33,380 bases of DNA from Roseomonas sp. (lineage in GTDB: Bacteria > Pseudomonadota > Alphaproteobacteria > Acetobacterales > Acetobacteraceae), in the NCBI GenBank assembly GCA_020250005.1, contig JADCES010000025.1, positions 1-33,380 of the forward strand. Direction: 5' to 3'. The notes below the pieces were generated by a model that saw only the letters and a list, made by a program, of their open reading frames with translations, was not told where the DNA came from and did not search any database. Shown here piece after piece: positions 24,391 through 33,317 of the stretch. The first letter of the stretch is position 1, and each line of letters begins with the position of its first letter. The position numbers were made by a program, and so were the translations under genes.

Positions 24391-25217
24391 CCCCGGCTGG
24401 CCAAGCCGCGCGCCAGCCGGTCGAATTCGGCGACGGTCAGGGTTTCCCCGCGCCGATCCCCGGCGATGCCGGCCTCGTCCAATAGGGCTTCGGCTCCGCC
24501 GAGCGACTTCAACGCCCCGCGCAGCATTTTGCGCCTTTGCCCGAAGGCCGCGGCAGTGAGTTTTTCCATGGCGGCGAATAGCGCGGGTGGCGGGTCCTCC
24601 GCATGGGGCACAAACCCCACCACGGCGGACCAGACCTTGGGCGGCGGGCTGAAGGCACCGGGCGGCAGGCGCAGCAGCAAATCGCAGCGGCAGCGCCATT
24701 GGGCGAGTACGGCGAGCCGCCCATAAGCGGGCGTGGCCGGGGCTGCAGTGATGCGTTCCGCCACTTCAAGCTGAAACATGAGCGTCATGCCCTCCAGCGC
24801 CGCAGCACTGCGCAACCAGCGCACCAGCAAGGGGCTCGCCACATTATAGGGCAGGTTGGCGATGATGCGCCGCGGCGCGGGCAAAGCCTCGGCCGGGTCA
24901 ACGCCAAGCGCATCGGCTTCCAGCACGCGAAGCCGCCCGGGATAGGCTGCCACCAATTCCTGCAGCGCGATCACGGCCCGCGCATCAAGTTCCACTGCCA
25001 AGACCGATGCGGCAGGGCTTTCCAGTAGCGCGCGCGTCAGTCCACCGGGCCCTGGCCCCACTTCCAGTACATGCCGTCCTGCAAGATCACCCGCCAAGGA
25101 TGCAATCCGCGCGCAGATGCTGGGATCAAGCAGGAAATGCTGGCCAAGCGCCTTGCGCGCATCAAGCCCATGCCGCGCGATAGTCTCGCTCAGGCTGGGT
25201 AGTTCGATTTTGGTCAC
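24387..25217 (-). CDS. rsmA: 16S rRNA (adenine1518-N6/adenine1519-N6)-dimethyltransferase
   Basis: RsmA (KsgA) dimethylates two adenosines in the 3' terminal hairpin of 16S rRNA during small-subunit maturation. Motifs in this 276-residue protein: KALGQHFLLDPSI (22-34), the SAM-binding VGPGPGGLT (53-61), E77 in AVELDARA as the ribose-binding acid, and the catalytic NLPYNVASPL (121-130). I use a GTG (25215-25217) four bases after the surA stop, because upstream codons belong to surA in another frame and no other start precedes the conserved region. It is the last gene of the lpt operon; the gene before it in many genomes, pdxA, is absent. Confidence 0.95.
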   Translation of the reverse strand: MTKIELPSLSETIARHGLDARKALGQHFLLDPSICARIASLAGDLAGRHVLEVGPGPGGLTRALLESPAASVLAVELDARAVIALQELVAAYPGRLRVLEADALGVDPAEALPAPRRIIANLPYNVASPLLVRWLRSAAALEGMTLMFQLEVAERITAAPATPAYGRLAVLAQWRCRCDLLLRLPPGAFSPPPKVWSAVVGFVPHAEDPPPALFAAMEKLTAAAFGQRRKMLRGALKSLGGAEALLDEAGIAGDRRGETLTVAEFDRLARGLASRG

Positions 25218-25221
25218 GCCT

Positions 25222-26538
25222 TCAGCCTGGGCGCGCGGCGTTATTCGTGCGGATATCGATCTGGGCGCGGCGGCGCAAATCACGCTGCAATTGGCGGGAG
25301 AGCAGTTCAACCCGATCACGCAATAGGATCTCGCGCGCCTGTTGCGGATTGGCTTCCGCCATGTTGCGGGTCTCACGCGCGCAGACCATGAAAATCAGGG
25401 CGCCATCCACGGAAATAATCGGCTGCGTCGCGCGCCCAATCGGCAAGCTGCCCAGCAGATCACGCAGTTCGGGTGGGGTGATATTGTCCAGCCGCACCGG
25501 GCCGGGATCGGCAGGGCGCGGGCTGCCACGCGCGGCGGCATCCATGGCTTCACACCCGCGCGCCTGGTCGGACAGGGTTTGCGCCCGCTGCAATTGCGCC
25601 AATTGCTGCGCTGTTGGGGCTTGGGGATTCACCTGGCCTTCAAAGGGCAGGAAGACCTGGCGCATGGTCATGATGGTAGCCATGTCGCGCCCTGAAACAC
25701 GCTTGTCGCGCAGCAAGACAATTTCAAGCCCGCCAGGCACGCGAATGGGGTTGCTGATGGCGCCTTCCGGCATTTGACGCAGGATATTCGCAACCGCCGG
25801 ATCAAAGCGATCCGCCGTCATCCAATCCATCGCGCCGCCTTGGATCGCGGATTGGGATTGGCTGAATTGCGCCGCCACCATGGGGAAGGGCACACCTTGG
25901 CGCAGGCGCTGAATGACATCAGTCACAAAGCGGCGCACTTGGGCTTCCTGGCCGGGATTTTCGACCGGAATGAAGATTTCTGAGACCAGGAATTCGGGTT
26001 CACCCAGTCGCGCGCGTTGGGCGGCAAGGAATTCATTCACCTCAGCATCCGAAATATTCGCCTGTTCGCCCAGCATCCCGCGCAAAAGCCGCGCCCAGCC
26101 GATCTGCGCGCGGATTTGGTCATACAAAACGCGCGGCTCGATCCCGGCGCGCCGCAGATTCTGCACCACGCCGCCTGGCGGAAGGCCATTGCGGCTTTCG
26201 ATATTGGCGACGGAACTTGCGATATCCTGATCTGTCACCAGGATGCGCCGGCGGCTGAGTTCCTGAATACGCAACCGCTCATCAACCAGCAGGCGCAGGA
26301 TTTGATCCCCGCTTTGTGCACCCGTATCGCCCGCCATGCCGGCGGAAAGCGCCAGCAGGCGCCGGCGGCTTTCGATTTCGCTTCGTGTCACGACATCGCC
26401 ATTCACGACAGCGACGATACTATTGACGCTGCCGCCCGCGGCTTGCGCCAAGGCAGGGCTGTGGGGTCCAAGCATCAACATGGCCGCCAGCAGCACCAGC
26501 GCCAGAAGGGGCTTTCGGGAAAAGATAACGGCGCTCAT
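25222..26538 (-). CDS. surA: Periplasmic chaperone / peptidylprolyl isomerase SurA
   Basis: A 438-residue exported protein with a signal peptide (RKPLLALVLLAAMLMLGPHSPALAQ, cleavage near residue 32). The SurA N-terminal domain starts NSIVAVVNGDVVTRSEIE; a parvulin (PPIC) domain at about 178-275 shows EFLVSEIFIPVE, QGGAMDWM and GGLEIVLLRDKRV. A second, degenerate region follows. It escorts outer-membrane proteins such as LptD, whose gene lies immediately upstream. Two adjacent ATGs exist; AAGGAGG is two bases from the first (26541) and five from the second (26538), so I choose the second. A palindromic repeat lies directly upstream of the ribosome binding site. Confidence 0.92.
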   Translation of the reverse strand: MSAVIFSRKPLLALVLLAAMLMLGPHSPALAQAAGGSVNSIVAVVNGDVVTRSEIESRRRLLALSAGMAGDTGAQSGDQILRLLVDERLRIQELSRRRILVTDQDIASSVANIESRNGLPPGGVVQNLRRAGIEPRVLYDQIRAQIGWARLLRGMLGEQANISDAEVNEFLAAQRARLGEPEFLVSEIFIPVENPGQEAQVRRFVTDVIQRLRQGVPFPMVAAQFSQSQSAIQGGAMDWMTADRFDPAVANILRQMPEGAISNPIRVPGGLEIVLLRDKRVSGRDMATIMTMRQVFLPFEGQVNPQAPTAQQLAQLQRAQTLSDQARGCEAMDAAARGSPRPADPGPVRLDNITPPELRDLLGSLPIGRATQPIISVDGALIFMVCARETRNMAEANPQQAREILLRDRVELLSRQLQRDLRRRAQIDIRTNNAARPG

Positions 26539-26543
26539 CATCG

Positions 26544-26550
26544 CCTCCTT
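26544..26550 (-). promoter_or_regulatory. Strong Shine-Dalgarno of surA
   Basis: On the - strand AAGGAGG precedes two consecutive ATG codons; its spacing favours the second ATG at 26538. The palindrome at 26551-26600 abuts this site, so folding of that element could hide or expose it. Confidence 0.65.
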
Positions 26551-26600
26551 AAAGCATTTTCAAGCCAAGTGGAATCACTTGGCGGCTCGGAAAATGCGAC
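26551..26600. repeat. REP-like palindromic element between lptD and surA
   Basis: Two nested inverted repeats: GCATTTTC (26554-26561) pairs with GAAAATGC (26590-26597), and inside them GCCAAGTG (26564-26571) pairs with CACTTGGC (26576-26583) around GAAT. Small palindromes with this GCATTTTC...GAAAATGC frame and a central 'AAGTGGA-like' core are dispersed in many alphaproteobacterial genomes, from my memory of such genomes. It ends next to the surA ribosome binding site. I see only this copy in the window. The remaining bases to 26693 hold nothing I can name. Confidence 0.7.
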
Positions 26601-26693
26601 CAAACAAAACTTTAGCCGGCGATTTCGGTGCGCGGGGGTGAGCGAAAAACACGCTGAATTTGCCGCCTTTGGCCGGCGGGGCAGCGCAATAGC

Positions 26694-28955
26694 TCATAGA
26701 GCCCTCAATCCGAAATCGCCGATGGTCTTGAAGCCAAAGCGGAACAGCAACATCGTGGCCCCTGGATAGAAATCGCCTGTCGCGGGGTCTTCAGCATAAC
26801 GCTTGACGAAACGGGTTTCAAAAATGAAGCACTCATCCTCATACATGGCCGATACGCCAAGCGCCACCGGGCGATTGAGTTGGATATCCTGCCGGCCGAA
26901 GGCGCTGACTTGCCAAAAGCCAAGGCGCTGTCTTGCGCCCAAATAGATTTCCTCGCGCTGCGCCACAGGGTTGAGAAACGGCATGGGTGGCGCCTGCAAA
27001 TAGCCCAGGGTGAAACCGGTATCCTGGGTGGGTCGCAGCGTGGCGCTGACATCATAGGCGCGGGCCGCAAAGCTTTCTCCGCCGCGCCGGGCGCGGCCGG
27101 TCAGGTCAAGCCAGGAGCTTGGCCTGAAGGTCAGTCGGCTGACCCAATCAGAGGCACGATTTTCCAGGCCGCTATAGGGGTAAAAGGGCCCGCCATTTTC
27201 CTGAACGCGGAAGGACCGGCCGACAATGGCTTCAAGCTGACGATTTTCCGGCAGGAACCAGGCGCCGCGTAACGCCATATCGGCGCGCGTGCCACCTTCC
27301 TGCCGATCCCGACCGGTAAAACGATTGAGCGAAAACAGATTGGCATCGGTAAAGTCGAAGACAATGCTGTCTTCATTCGGGATGCGATATTGGCTGCCGG
27401 TCATCGGGCCCGTCACCAATTGGACGCGCGGTTCAATCACCTGGCGACCCCAATCACCTCCATCACGCAAAAAAGGCATCCGCCAATCAAGCGCCGTGCG
27501 GATATTCGCCGCGGCACTTTGCCCGCTTGGGCTCCCGGTCGCGAAATTAGGCGCAAGGTTGATATTCTCAAAATCATAAGCCGCCAGATCGCTTTGCGCG
27601 CGCAAGGTCCAGATACCGCCCAGATCATCCATGCGCGGCAGGGCATAACCAATGCGCGACGCAGCGCGCCGCGTGCTTGTGCCGGTACCGCGGAAGATAG
27701 CGAAATTCCAGGTATCCAACGTGAAACGTCCACCCAGCGAGTCTTCGGGCGATTCCCAATCGGCATAGATATTGGGTAGCACGAGGGGAATGCGGCTGAT
27801 CGCATCGGTCCGGCGCAGCCCCTGATAGGCGCGAGCATCAAATCTTGCGAAACCCTCAGGCCCCCAAAAACCTTCAGTGAAAAGCGTTGTCGGCAGGACG
27901 CGCTGTGCACCATAGCGATAGATGCGGAGGTATTGTTCGGAACTGGCGCGGTTCAGGTCGAACCCGGCGCGCCAGGTTTCATCCAGGGAAAAGCGGCCCT
28001 TGGCGAAGATATGGCCGGCGAAGCCTTCTTCGGTGCCTTCGCTGCCGTCCAGATAGCCGACAGAGCTGAGAACCTCGACTTCGCCATTGTTGAACCTGCG
28101 GCGGTAATCCAGCCCAAGATTGGGAGCGCTATTGGTGGCGATGGTGGGGCGAAGCACCAATTCCTGACTCTCATCAATTGCCCAGTAATAAGGCGTTTCA
28201 ATAAAGCCGCCAAGAAACCTGGTAATGCCGAAGCTTGGGCTGAGGAAGCCAGATTGCCGTGCAGCAGACCCATCCGGATGCTGGAAATAGGGCAGCCAGA
28301 TAACCGGTACGCCCGCCATATCAAGCGAGGCGCCACGATAGCGCACCTGTTGTTCCGTTCGGTCCAGCGTGGCGGTACGCGCGCGCAGCTGCCAGATTGG
28401 CGGTGCCAGCGGATCATCCTTGCAAGGTTCGCAGACCGAATAGACCACACGCGAAAGATCAAAGATGGAACCCTCTGTGCGCCGTGCGCCAGTAGCAGCG
28501 ATGCGCCCATTTTGCAGCAAATGTCCGCGCAGCCCTTCCAGTACGCCATCGCGCATTTGATTGGACAGGACCGCGCTTTCCGCGAACATCACCTGGCCAT
28601 CAGCTTCGATCAATTGGACATTGCCGCGTGCGGTAGCGACACCGGTATTGCGATTATAGGTCAGTTCATCAGCACGCAGGATGCGCCCGCCCTGGAAGGC
28701 CTCCACCCGGCCGCGCGCCACTACCAGGGCGGCGTTCTGGTCGTATTGCACTTCATCGGCAGTGAAGGTGACTGGCGCGTTCTGGGCAGGGGCAGCTGGC
28801 GCGGGGGCGGCCGGCGTGGCGGCACCTGCGGGTGGGCTTGGCGCCACCGAAGCAGGCGGGGCGATCGGCGGCAACAGCGGGGCCTGCGCTAATGCCTCGC
28901 GTGAGGCCAGCACCAAGACCATAAAGCCAAGAATGCGCCCAGCCCCGCGTAGCAT
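26694..28955 (-). CDS. lptD: LPS-assembly protein LptD (outer-membrane translocon)
   Basis: A 753-residue beta-barrel protein that inserts LPS in the outer leaflet of the outer membrane with LptE. After the signal peptide (GFMVLVLASREALAQ) and a proline/alanine-rich linker comes the OstA/LptA-like beta-jellyroll: FTADEVQYDQNAALVVARGRVEAF, NVQLIEADGQVMFAES, about residues 55-200. The rest is the barrel, with typical RQSGFLSPSFGITRFLGGF, then many alternating aromatic strands, ending near FRFGFKTIGDFGLRAL. Only one clear cysteine pair (SVCEPC) is visible, so disulfide architecture differs from E. coli. I prefer the ATG at 28955, eight bases behind GAGG; ATG 28964 overlaps the lptG stop. Confidence 0.93.
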   Translation of the reverse strand: MLRGAGRILGFMVLVLASREALAQAPLLPPIAPPASVAPSPPAGAATPAAPAPAAPAQNAPVTFTADEVQYDQNAALVVARGRVEAFQGGRILRADELTYNRNTGVATARGNVQLIEADGQVMFAESAVLSNQMRDGVLEGLRGHLLQNGRIAATGARRTEGSIFDLSRVVYSVCEPCKDDPLAPPIWQLRARTATLDRTEQQVRYRGASLDMAGVPVIWLPYFQHPDGSAARQSGFLSPSFGITRFLGGFIETPYYWAIDESQELVLRPTIATNSAPNLGLDYRRRFNNGEVEVLSSVGYLDGSEGTEEGFAGHIFAKGRFSLDETWRAGFDLNRASSEQYLRIYRYGAQRVLPTTLFTEGFWGPEGFARFDARAYQGLRRTDAISRIPLVLPNIYADWESPEDSLGGRFTLDTWNFAIFRGTGTSTRRAASRIGYALPRMDDLGGIWTLRAQSDLAAYDFENINLAPNFATGSPSGQSAAANIRTALDWRMPFLRDGGDWGRQVIEPRVQLVTGPMTGSQYRIPNEDSIVFDFTDANLFSLNRFTGRDRQEGGTRADMALRGAWFLPENRQLEAIVGRSFRVQENGGPFYPYSGLENRASDWVSRLTFRPSSWLDLTGRARRGGESFAARAYDVSATLRPTQDTGFTLGYLQAPPMPFLNPVAQREEIYLGARQRLGFWQVSAFGRQDIQLNRPVALGVSAMYEDECFIFETRFVKRYAEDPATGDFYPGATMLLFRFGFKTIGDFGLRAL

Positions 28956-28956
28956 C

Positions 28957-30081
28957 CTAACCATCCTCAAGATGCAGCAGCAGCGCCGCCGCCAACAGGA
29001 ACCCGGCACCTGCTGGCGCCCAGGCCGCCAATACCACAGGCAGCGTGCCCGCTTCACCAAATTCGCCGGTGACCTTATCCAAAACAAATAACGCAAAGCC
29101 AGCACTGACCCCACCCGCCATCATGCGCGCCACCCCGCCGCGTCGGGCTGAGCGCATGGAAAACCCCGCCGCGAGCAGCGCCATGGCAATGGCGAGCAAA
29201 GGTAGCGCCAGCAGGGATTGGAAATACAGCCGATGGCGAATGGCGGAAAATCCGGCATTTTCCAGAACCGTGATGAATTCCGGCAAGGCCCAAAGGCTGA
29301 GCGTATCGGGGCTGGCGAAGGAATTCTCAATCCTCTCAGGGGTCAATTCGGTCGAGAAATCGAGGCTTTGCGGCGCGCCCGCGACGCGGTCCGCACCAAA
29401 AACCATGGCGCCATCAAAGCGCCAACGGCCAGGCTGGAGCAAGGCCGATGTGGCTTCGATGCGCGCCAGGGGGCGATCTTCTGCCGAAAGGCGCCACACA
29501 GTGACCTCGGCGAGGCGCAGCGCCTCACCGGGGCGCAATTCCCGCGTGGCAATGGGGCGGCCGGAAATGATCGCAACGCCCTGCGGTTGCAAACCATCAT
29601 CGGCTTGCCGCAGCCAAAGCCTGCCGCCGGCCAGCGCCGTGATACCCCCAACATTGCGGAGATAGAGTTGATCAAGCCGCTCAGCGCGCGCCAACATGGC
29701 GGAGGAGAGCGGCGAAAGCGCCATGCTGGCGCCAAGCCCAAGAAATAGCGCCACCAATACAGGTCCAGCCAGGAAGCCCCAGGCGGAAATGCCCGCCGCG
29801 CGCGCCACCACCAATTCGGAAAACCGCGTCAGCCGCCAAAAGGCGATAATCCCCCCAAGCAACACCGCGAAGGGAAGGATTTGCATCGCAACATAAGGCA
29901 CGCGGAGTGCTGCGATTTGCGAAACCAAGGCGAAATTCGCCTCTGGCCGCTTTGCCGCACGGCGCAGCAATTCGATCAGGTCAAATAGCGCAACCAAGGC
30001 GGATAGCGCCAAAACCATCAGCAGCGCCATGGCGGCAAAACGCCGTGCCACATAGGTCATGAGTGTGATGGGCAGCGTCAT
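28957..30081 (-). CDS. lptG: LPS export ABC transporter permease LptG
   Basis: A 374-residue permease with six membrane helices, three at each end (about residues 13-35, 55-80, 100-125 and 280-370), surrounding a periplasmic beta-jellyroll domain (about 130-265) that connects to the LptC/LptA bridge. N-terminal TLMTYVARRFAAMALLMVLALSALVALFDLIELLRRA and the VARAAGISAWGFLAG coupling helix region are characteristic. It pairs with LptF and the ATPase LptB; lptB, lptA and lptC are not in the window. The ATG overlaps the lptF stop as ATGA. Confidence 0.93.
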   Translation of the reverse strand: MTLPITLMTYVARRFAAMALLMVLALSALVALFDLIELLRRAAKRPEANFALVSQIAALRVPYVAMQILPFAVLLGGIIAFWRLTRFSELVVARAAGISAWGFLAGPVLVALFLGLGASMALSPLSSAMLARAERLDQLYLRNVGGITALAGGRLWLRQADDGLQPQGVAIISGRPIATRELRPGEALRLAEVTVWRLSAEDRPLARIEATSALLQPGRWRFDGAMVFGADRVAGAPQSLDFSTELTPERIENSFASPDTLSLWALPEFITVLENAGFSAIRHRLYFQSLLALPLLAIAMALLAAGFSMRSARRGGVARMMAGGVSAGFALFVLDKVTGEFGEAGTLPVVLAAWAPAGAGFLLAAALLLHLEDG

Positions 30082-31211
30082 GGCAGCGCCTCACGCGGCG
30101 GGGCCCGACGCGGCAGGCCTGGGGCGCCGCCCAACCACCAGGCGGAAATCACCCCCGGCAGGATGGCATGCAGCCAGATCAGCCAGATCAGCCCATCACG
30201 CCGCGCCGCCGCATTGCCGATGGTGAGACCCAGCGCCAGCAACGCCACCATGATGCCGATGCCAAGCACAACGCCGAAGCCGCCGCCATGACGACGGAAT
30301 TGCCCGGTCAGCGCCACCGCCAAGCCGACCAGCGCGAAGGAAAGCGCCGTCAGCGGGCTTGCCATGCGCTGATGCGCCTCTGCCCGGAAGCGTCTGATCT
30401 CCCGCGGGCGCAGCCCTTCGGCGGGATCGGGGTTCAGCAATTCAGTGACGGATCTTTCCCGACTATCGCGGTTGCGCGTTTCCTCATTGCGCGCCACGCG
30501 GGCCAGATCAACGCTGTTTTCGGAAAAGCTCAACACCGTCAGGCGCGGCGGCGCGCCCGATGCGCCCTTTTCCATCTGCTGACGCACACCATCGTAAAGC
30601 GTCACGCGCGGGCCTTCCGGCCCCTGCCCGATTCGCCCGGATTGCGCCAGGATGGTCACCGCCCCGCCGGCTTCGCGCTGGTCGTGCACTATGATGCCGC
30701 GCAGCGTACCATCGGCTTCGCGCTTGCGGGCATAGACGGTCAAATCATTGCCGAGGGTGGAGAAAACTCCTTCCTGCACCAGCACGCCCACCAATTGATT
30801 GCGGATTTCAAACTGCCATTGCCTAAAGGCGGTATGGCTGAGCGGTACCAGCCAGAAATTCAGGAATGCCATCACGGCCACGACCAGCAGCCCAAGCGCC
30901 AAGGCCGGGCGCGCGATTTGCCAATTGGAAAGCCCCGCCGCGCGCATCACCACCAATTCGCGGTCCCCGGCCAGGCGCAAATGCACAAACAGCATCACGA
31001 TGAAGGTCGTGATCGGCAGAATGACCGAAAAGAAGGAAGGCAATAAAAGGCTGGTCAATTCGAAAAACACCGCAAGCGACAGCCCGCGATCCAGCACCAA
31101 TTCAATGAAGCGGAGCGATTGCGTCAGCCAGACAAGCGCTGCCAGCCCCACCGTGACGGCAAGCAGGGCCAGCGCAAGCTGGCGGAACAAATAGCGGTCG
31201 AGCAGGGTCAT
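30078..31211 (-). CDS. lptF: LPS export ABC transporter permease LptF
   Basis: A 377-residue permease with the same design as LptG: TLLDRYLFRQLALALLAVTVGLAALVWLTQS opening helix, the VMRAAGLSNWQIARPAL coupling region, a periplasmic jellyroll in the middle (YARKREADGTLRGIIVHDQRE), and three C-terminal helices. I use the ATG at 31211, where the protein starts at the conserved membrane-entry arginine stretch; a GTG at 31223 would add four residues. It is the first gene of lptF-lptG-lptD-surA-rsmA. The 51-base gap upstream has no clear promoter, so transcription may also come through from the dehydrogenase gene on the same strand. Confidence 0.93.
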   Translation of the reverse strand: MTLLDRYLFRQLALALLAVTVGLAALVWLTQSLRFIELVLDRGLSLAVFFELTSLLLPSFFSVILPITTFIVMLFVHLRLAGDRELVVMRAAGLSNWQIARPALALGLLVVAVMAFLNFWLVPLSHTAFRQWQFEIRNQLVGVLVQEGVFSTLGNDLTVYARKREADGTLRGIIVHDQREAGGAVTILAQSGRIGQGPEGPRVTLYDGVRQQMEKGASGAPPRLTVLSFSENSVDLARVARNEETRNRDSRERSVTELLNPDPAEGLRPREIRRFRAEAHQRMASPLTALSFALVGLAVALTGQFRRHGGGFGVVLGIGIMVALLALGLTIGNAAARRDGLIWLIWLHAILPGVISAWWLGGAPGLPRRAPPREALP

Positions 31212-31262
31212 CGGCCTTGCCACCCTAACCGCTTGGCGCCCATGCCGAAAGCGGCAACGGCT

Positions 31263-32681
31263 TCAGGGCAGCACCTTGCCGGGATTCATCAAGCCCTTGG
31301 GGTCCAGCGCCGCCTTGATCCGGCGCATCACGGCCAATTCAGCGCCGCCGCGCCATGCTTCCATCATATCGGTCTTGAGCTGTCCGATGCCGTGTTCCGC
31401 ACTGAAGGACCCGTCCAAATCCCGCACTACCTCATTCACGCAATCCATGATGTCGTGGCTACGCGCCAGGAAGGCGGCCGGGTCGGCGCCTTCGGGCTGC
31501 ACCAGATTCACATGGATATTGCCATCGCCCATATGACCGAAGGGCATGGGACGAATCCCGGGGATCAGCTTGCGGCAGGCTTCCGAAGCGCGCTCGATCA
31601 GCTCCGGCACCCGGGAAACGGGTACCGACACGTCATTTTTCACCGAAGCGCCGGCCTTGCGCTGCGCTTCCGTATGTTCTTCGCGAATGCGCCAAAGTGC
31701 CGAGCGCTGCGCTTCGCTTTCCGCCAGCACGGCATCCAGCACTTCGCCTGCTTCCATCGCTGGCGCGAGTACCAGTTCCGCAAGGCCCCGCAAATCCGCA
31801 TCAGGCCGCGTTGAGGCCAGATCAATCAGCACATAATGGCCAGCGCGTTCTGCAAGCGGCAGGGTAACGCCGGGGATCAATTGCACCGTCAGGTCAACGC
31901 CATCGCCCGACATGTATTCAAAGGCGCGGATCGCGCTTTCATCATTGTCCCGAAAACGGCGGAACAGGCCAAGGGCGGCTTCGGCATCGCGCACAGCGGC
32001 GAAAATCACCTCATTGGCGCGGGGGCGGGCGAAAAGCTTGAGCACGGCGGCAGTGATGATGCCAAGCGTGCCCTCGGCGCCGACAAAAACATGGCGCAGC
32101 GCATAGCCGGTATTGTCTTTGCGCAAGCGCCTCAGACCATGCCAGATACTGCCATCAGGCAGCACCACTTCAAGCCCCAGCATCAATTCCCGCGCATTGC
32201 CATAGCGCACGGTATTGTTGCCGCCGGCATTGGTGGAAAGCACGCCGCCAATCATGGCAGTACCCTCACCCCCGAAGCTGAGCGGGAAAAGGCAACCGGC
32301 AGAAGCAGCGGCCTCCTGCGCGGTTTTCACCACCACGCCTGCCTCAGCCGTCATGGTCATATCCACCGGGTCAAGATCGCGAATGCGATTCATGCGCGCG
32401 AGTGAGACAATCACGGCGCGCCCGGAAGCGTCGGGCGTCGCGCCACCCACCATGGAGGTATTGCCCCCCTGCGGCACAATGGCGATGCCGGCGGCGTTGC
32501 ACAACCTGACCGCTTCGGCCAATTCGGCGGTATTGGCGGGGCGGAGCAGCGCCATGGCGCGGCCCTGATAGAGGATGCGCCAATCAGCCAGCGCGGGGGC
32601 CAGATCAGACGGTTCGGTCAGCAGCCCGGCGGGGCCAAGCAGGCGGGCAAGCGCGGGCAGGAGAGGGGGTGAATCGGCCAT
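31263..32681 (-). CDS. FAD-linked oxidoreductase of the D-2-hydroxyacid dehydrogenase type (D-lactate/D-2-hydroxyglutarate/glycolate oxidase-like)
   Basis: A 472-residue flavoprotein. Residues about 40-210 form the FAD-binding type-4 (PCMH) domain with GIAIVPQGGNTSMVGGATPD and NAGGNNTVRYGNARELMLGLEVVLPDG; the C-terminal FAD-oxidase domain has MPFGHMGDGNIHVNLVQPEG, whose histidines bind the metal, and the final AEHGIGQLKTD. Length and motifs fit D-2-hydroxyglutarate or D-lactate dehydrogenases (D2HGDH, DLD, GlcD). Substrate preference cannot be read. It runs on the same strand ahead of lptF with a 51-base gap; no glcE or glcF gene is seen, so it is not a three-subunit glycolate oxidase. Confidence 0.88.
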   Translation of the reverse strand: MADSPPLLPALARLLGPAGLLTEPSDLAPALADWRILYQGRAMALLRPANTAELAEAVRLCNAAGIAIVPQGGNTSMVGGATPDASGRAVIVSLARMNRIRDLDPVDMTMTAEAGVVVKTAQEAAASAGCLFPLSFGGEGTAMIGGVLSTNAGGNNTVRYGNARELMLGLEVVLPDGSIWHGLRRLRKDNTGYALRHVFVGAEGTLGIITAAVLKLFARPRANEVIFAAVRDAEAALGLFRRFRDNDESAIRAFEYMSGDGVDLTVQLIPGVTLPLAERAGHYVLIDLASTRPDADLRGLAELVLAPAMEAGEVLDAVLAESEAQRSALWRIREEHTEAQRKAGASVKNDVSVPVSRVPELIERASEACRKLIPGIRPMPFGHMGDGNIHVNLVQPEGADPAAFLARSHDIMDCVNEVVRDLDGSFSAEHGIGQLKTDMMEAWRGGAELAVMRRIKAALDPKGLMNPGKVLP

Positions 32682-32751
32682 AGGCTGTTCAAACCCCGGA
32701 GCACAGCGCGGTCAAGTTCAAATCGGTTGGTGCCCTTCCCCCTTCTGGCGA

Positions 32752-33249
32752 TCAGTCATTCTCTATTAGGCGGTCAGGTCGGCGCGCTTCGTAATCATAG
32801 ACAGCCAACTGCTTTCCGAGCGGCGAGGCGCGGATGCCGTCTGCCAGCAGCAGCGCGGCCTGTCTTTCAACGCCGCCAGGCAGCTTGGGGTTGAGAAAGC
32901 CGCCCTTACGCAGCACGCGCCACCAAGGCGAGAGTTCTTGCACCGGGACACCAAGCGCGCGGCGCTCCTCCGCAGCGCGGGCTGACATGTTTGCGAAAAT
33001 GGCGGTCGAGACCGGGCAAGCCACCGCTACCTGATGGCGGCGCGCGAGTGCGGCACGGAGATCATCAAGCGTTATGACTTCGCCCGATTCGAGCTTCCGG
33101 ATGAGGGCATCCACCTCAGCCGGGCTGGAGACGACCATGGCGCCGCCCTTGGCTTCCGCATAGCCTGGCGCGCCGCGCGGAATCATATGAACGATATGCG
33201 GCACGCGTCCGCTATTCAGGTGATCAATTGCCGATTTTTTCTTTGGCAT
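32752..33249 (-). CDS. MGMT (alkylguanine-DNA methyltransferase-fold) family protein without the PCHR active site
   Basis: The 165-residue protein resembles a small family related to the DNA-binding domain of O6-alkylguanine methyltransferase. Signs are a basic N-terminus (PKKKSAIDHL), GGAMVVSSPAEVDALIRKL, ITLDDLRAALARRHQVAVACPVSTAIFANMSARAAEE and SPWWRVLRKGGFLNPKLPGGVERQ. These parallel the helix-turn-helix and W-R-V segment of the MGMT domain, but the reactive-cysteine motif P-C-H-R is absent; the only nearby cysteine is in ACPVST. It may bind alkylated DNA without repairing it, as alkyltransferase-like proteins do; that is inference. The ATG at 33249 follows GGGAGAAGG. It is the first - strand gene behind a LexA-type box. 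Confidence 0.75.
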   Translation of the reverse strand: MPKKKSAIDHLNSGRVPHIVHMIPRGAPGYAEAKGGAMVVSSPAEVDALIRKLESGEVITLDDLRAALARRHQVAVACPVSTAIFANMSARAAEERRALGVPVQELSPWWRVLRKGGFLNPKLPGGVERQAALLLADGIRASPLGKQLAVYDYEARRPDRLIEND

Positions 33250-33317
33250 GCTGCCTTCTCCCCTGATCCTGCGCACCAGCGCTCACCAAGCGCTATCGCG
33301 GGATGGGATGACTGGGA

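Noticed and set aside
26600-26693. Possible terminator (CCGCC...GGCGG) after lptD
   Set aside because: Only five base pairs, no T-run follows, so there is no adequate evidence for termination.
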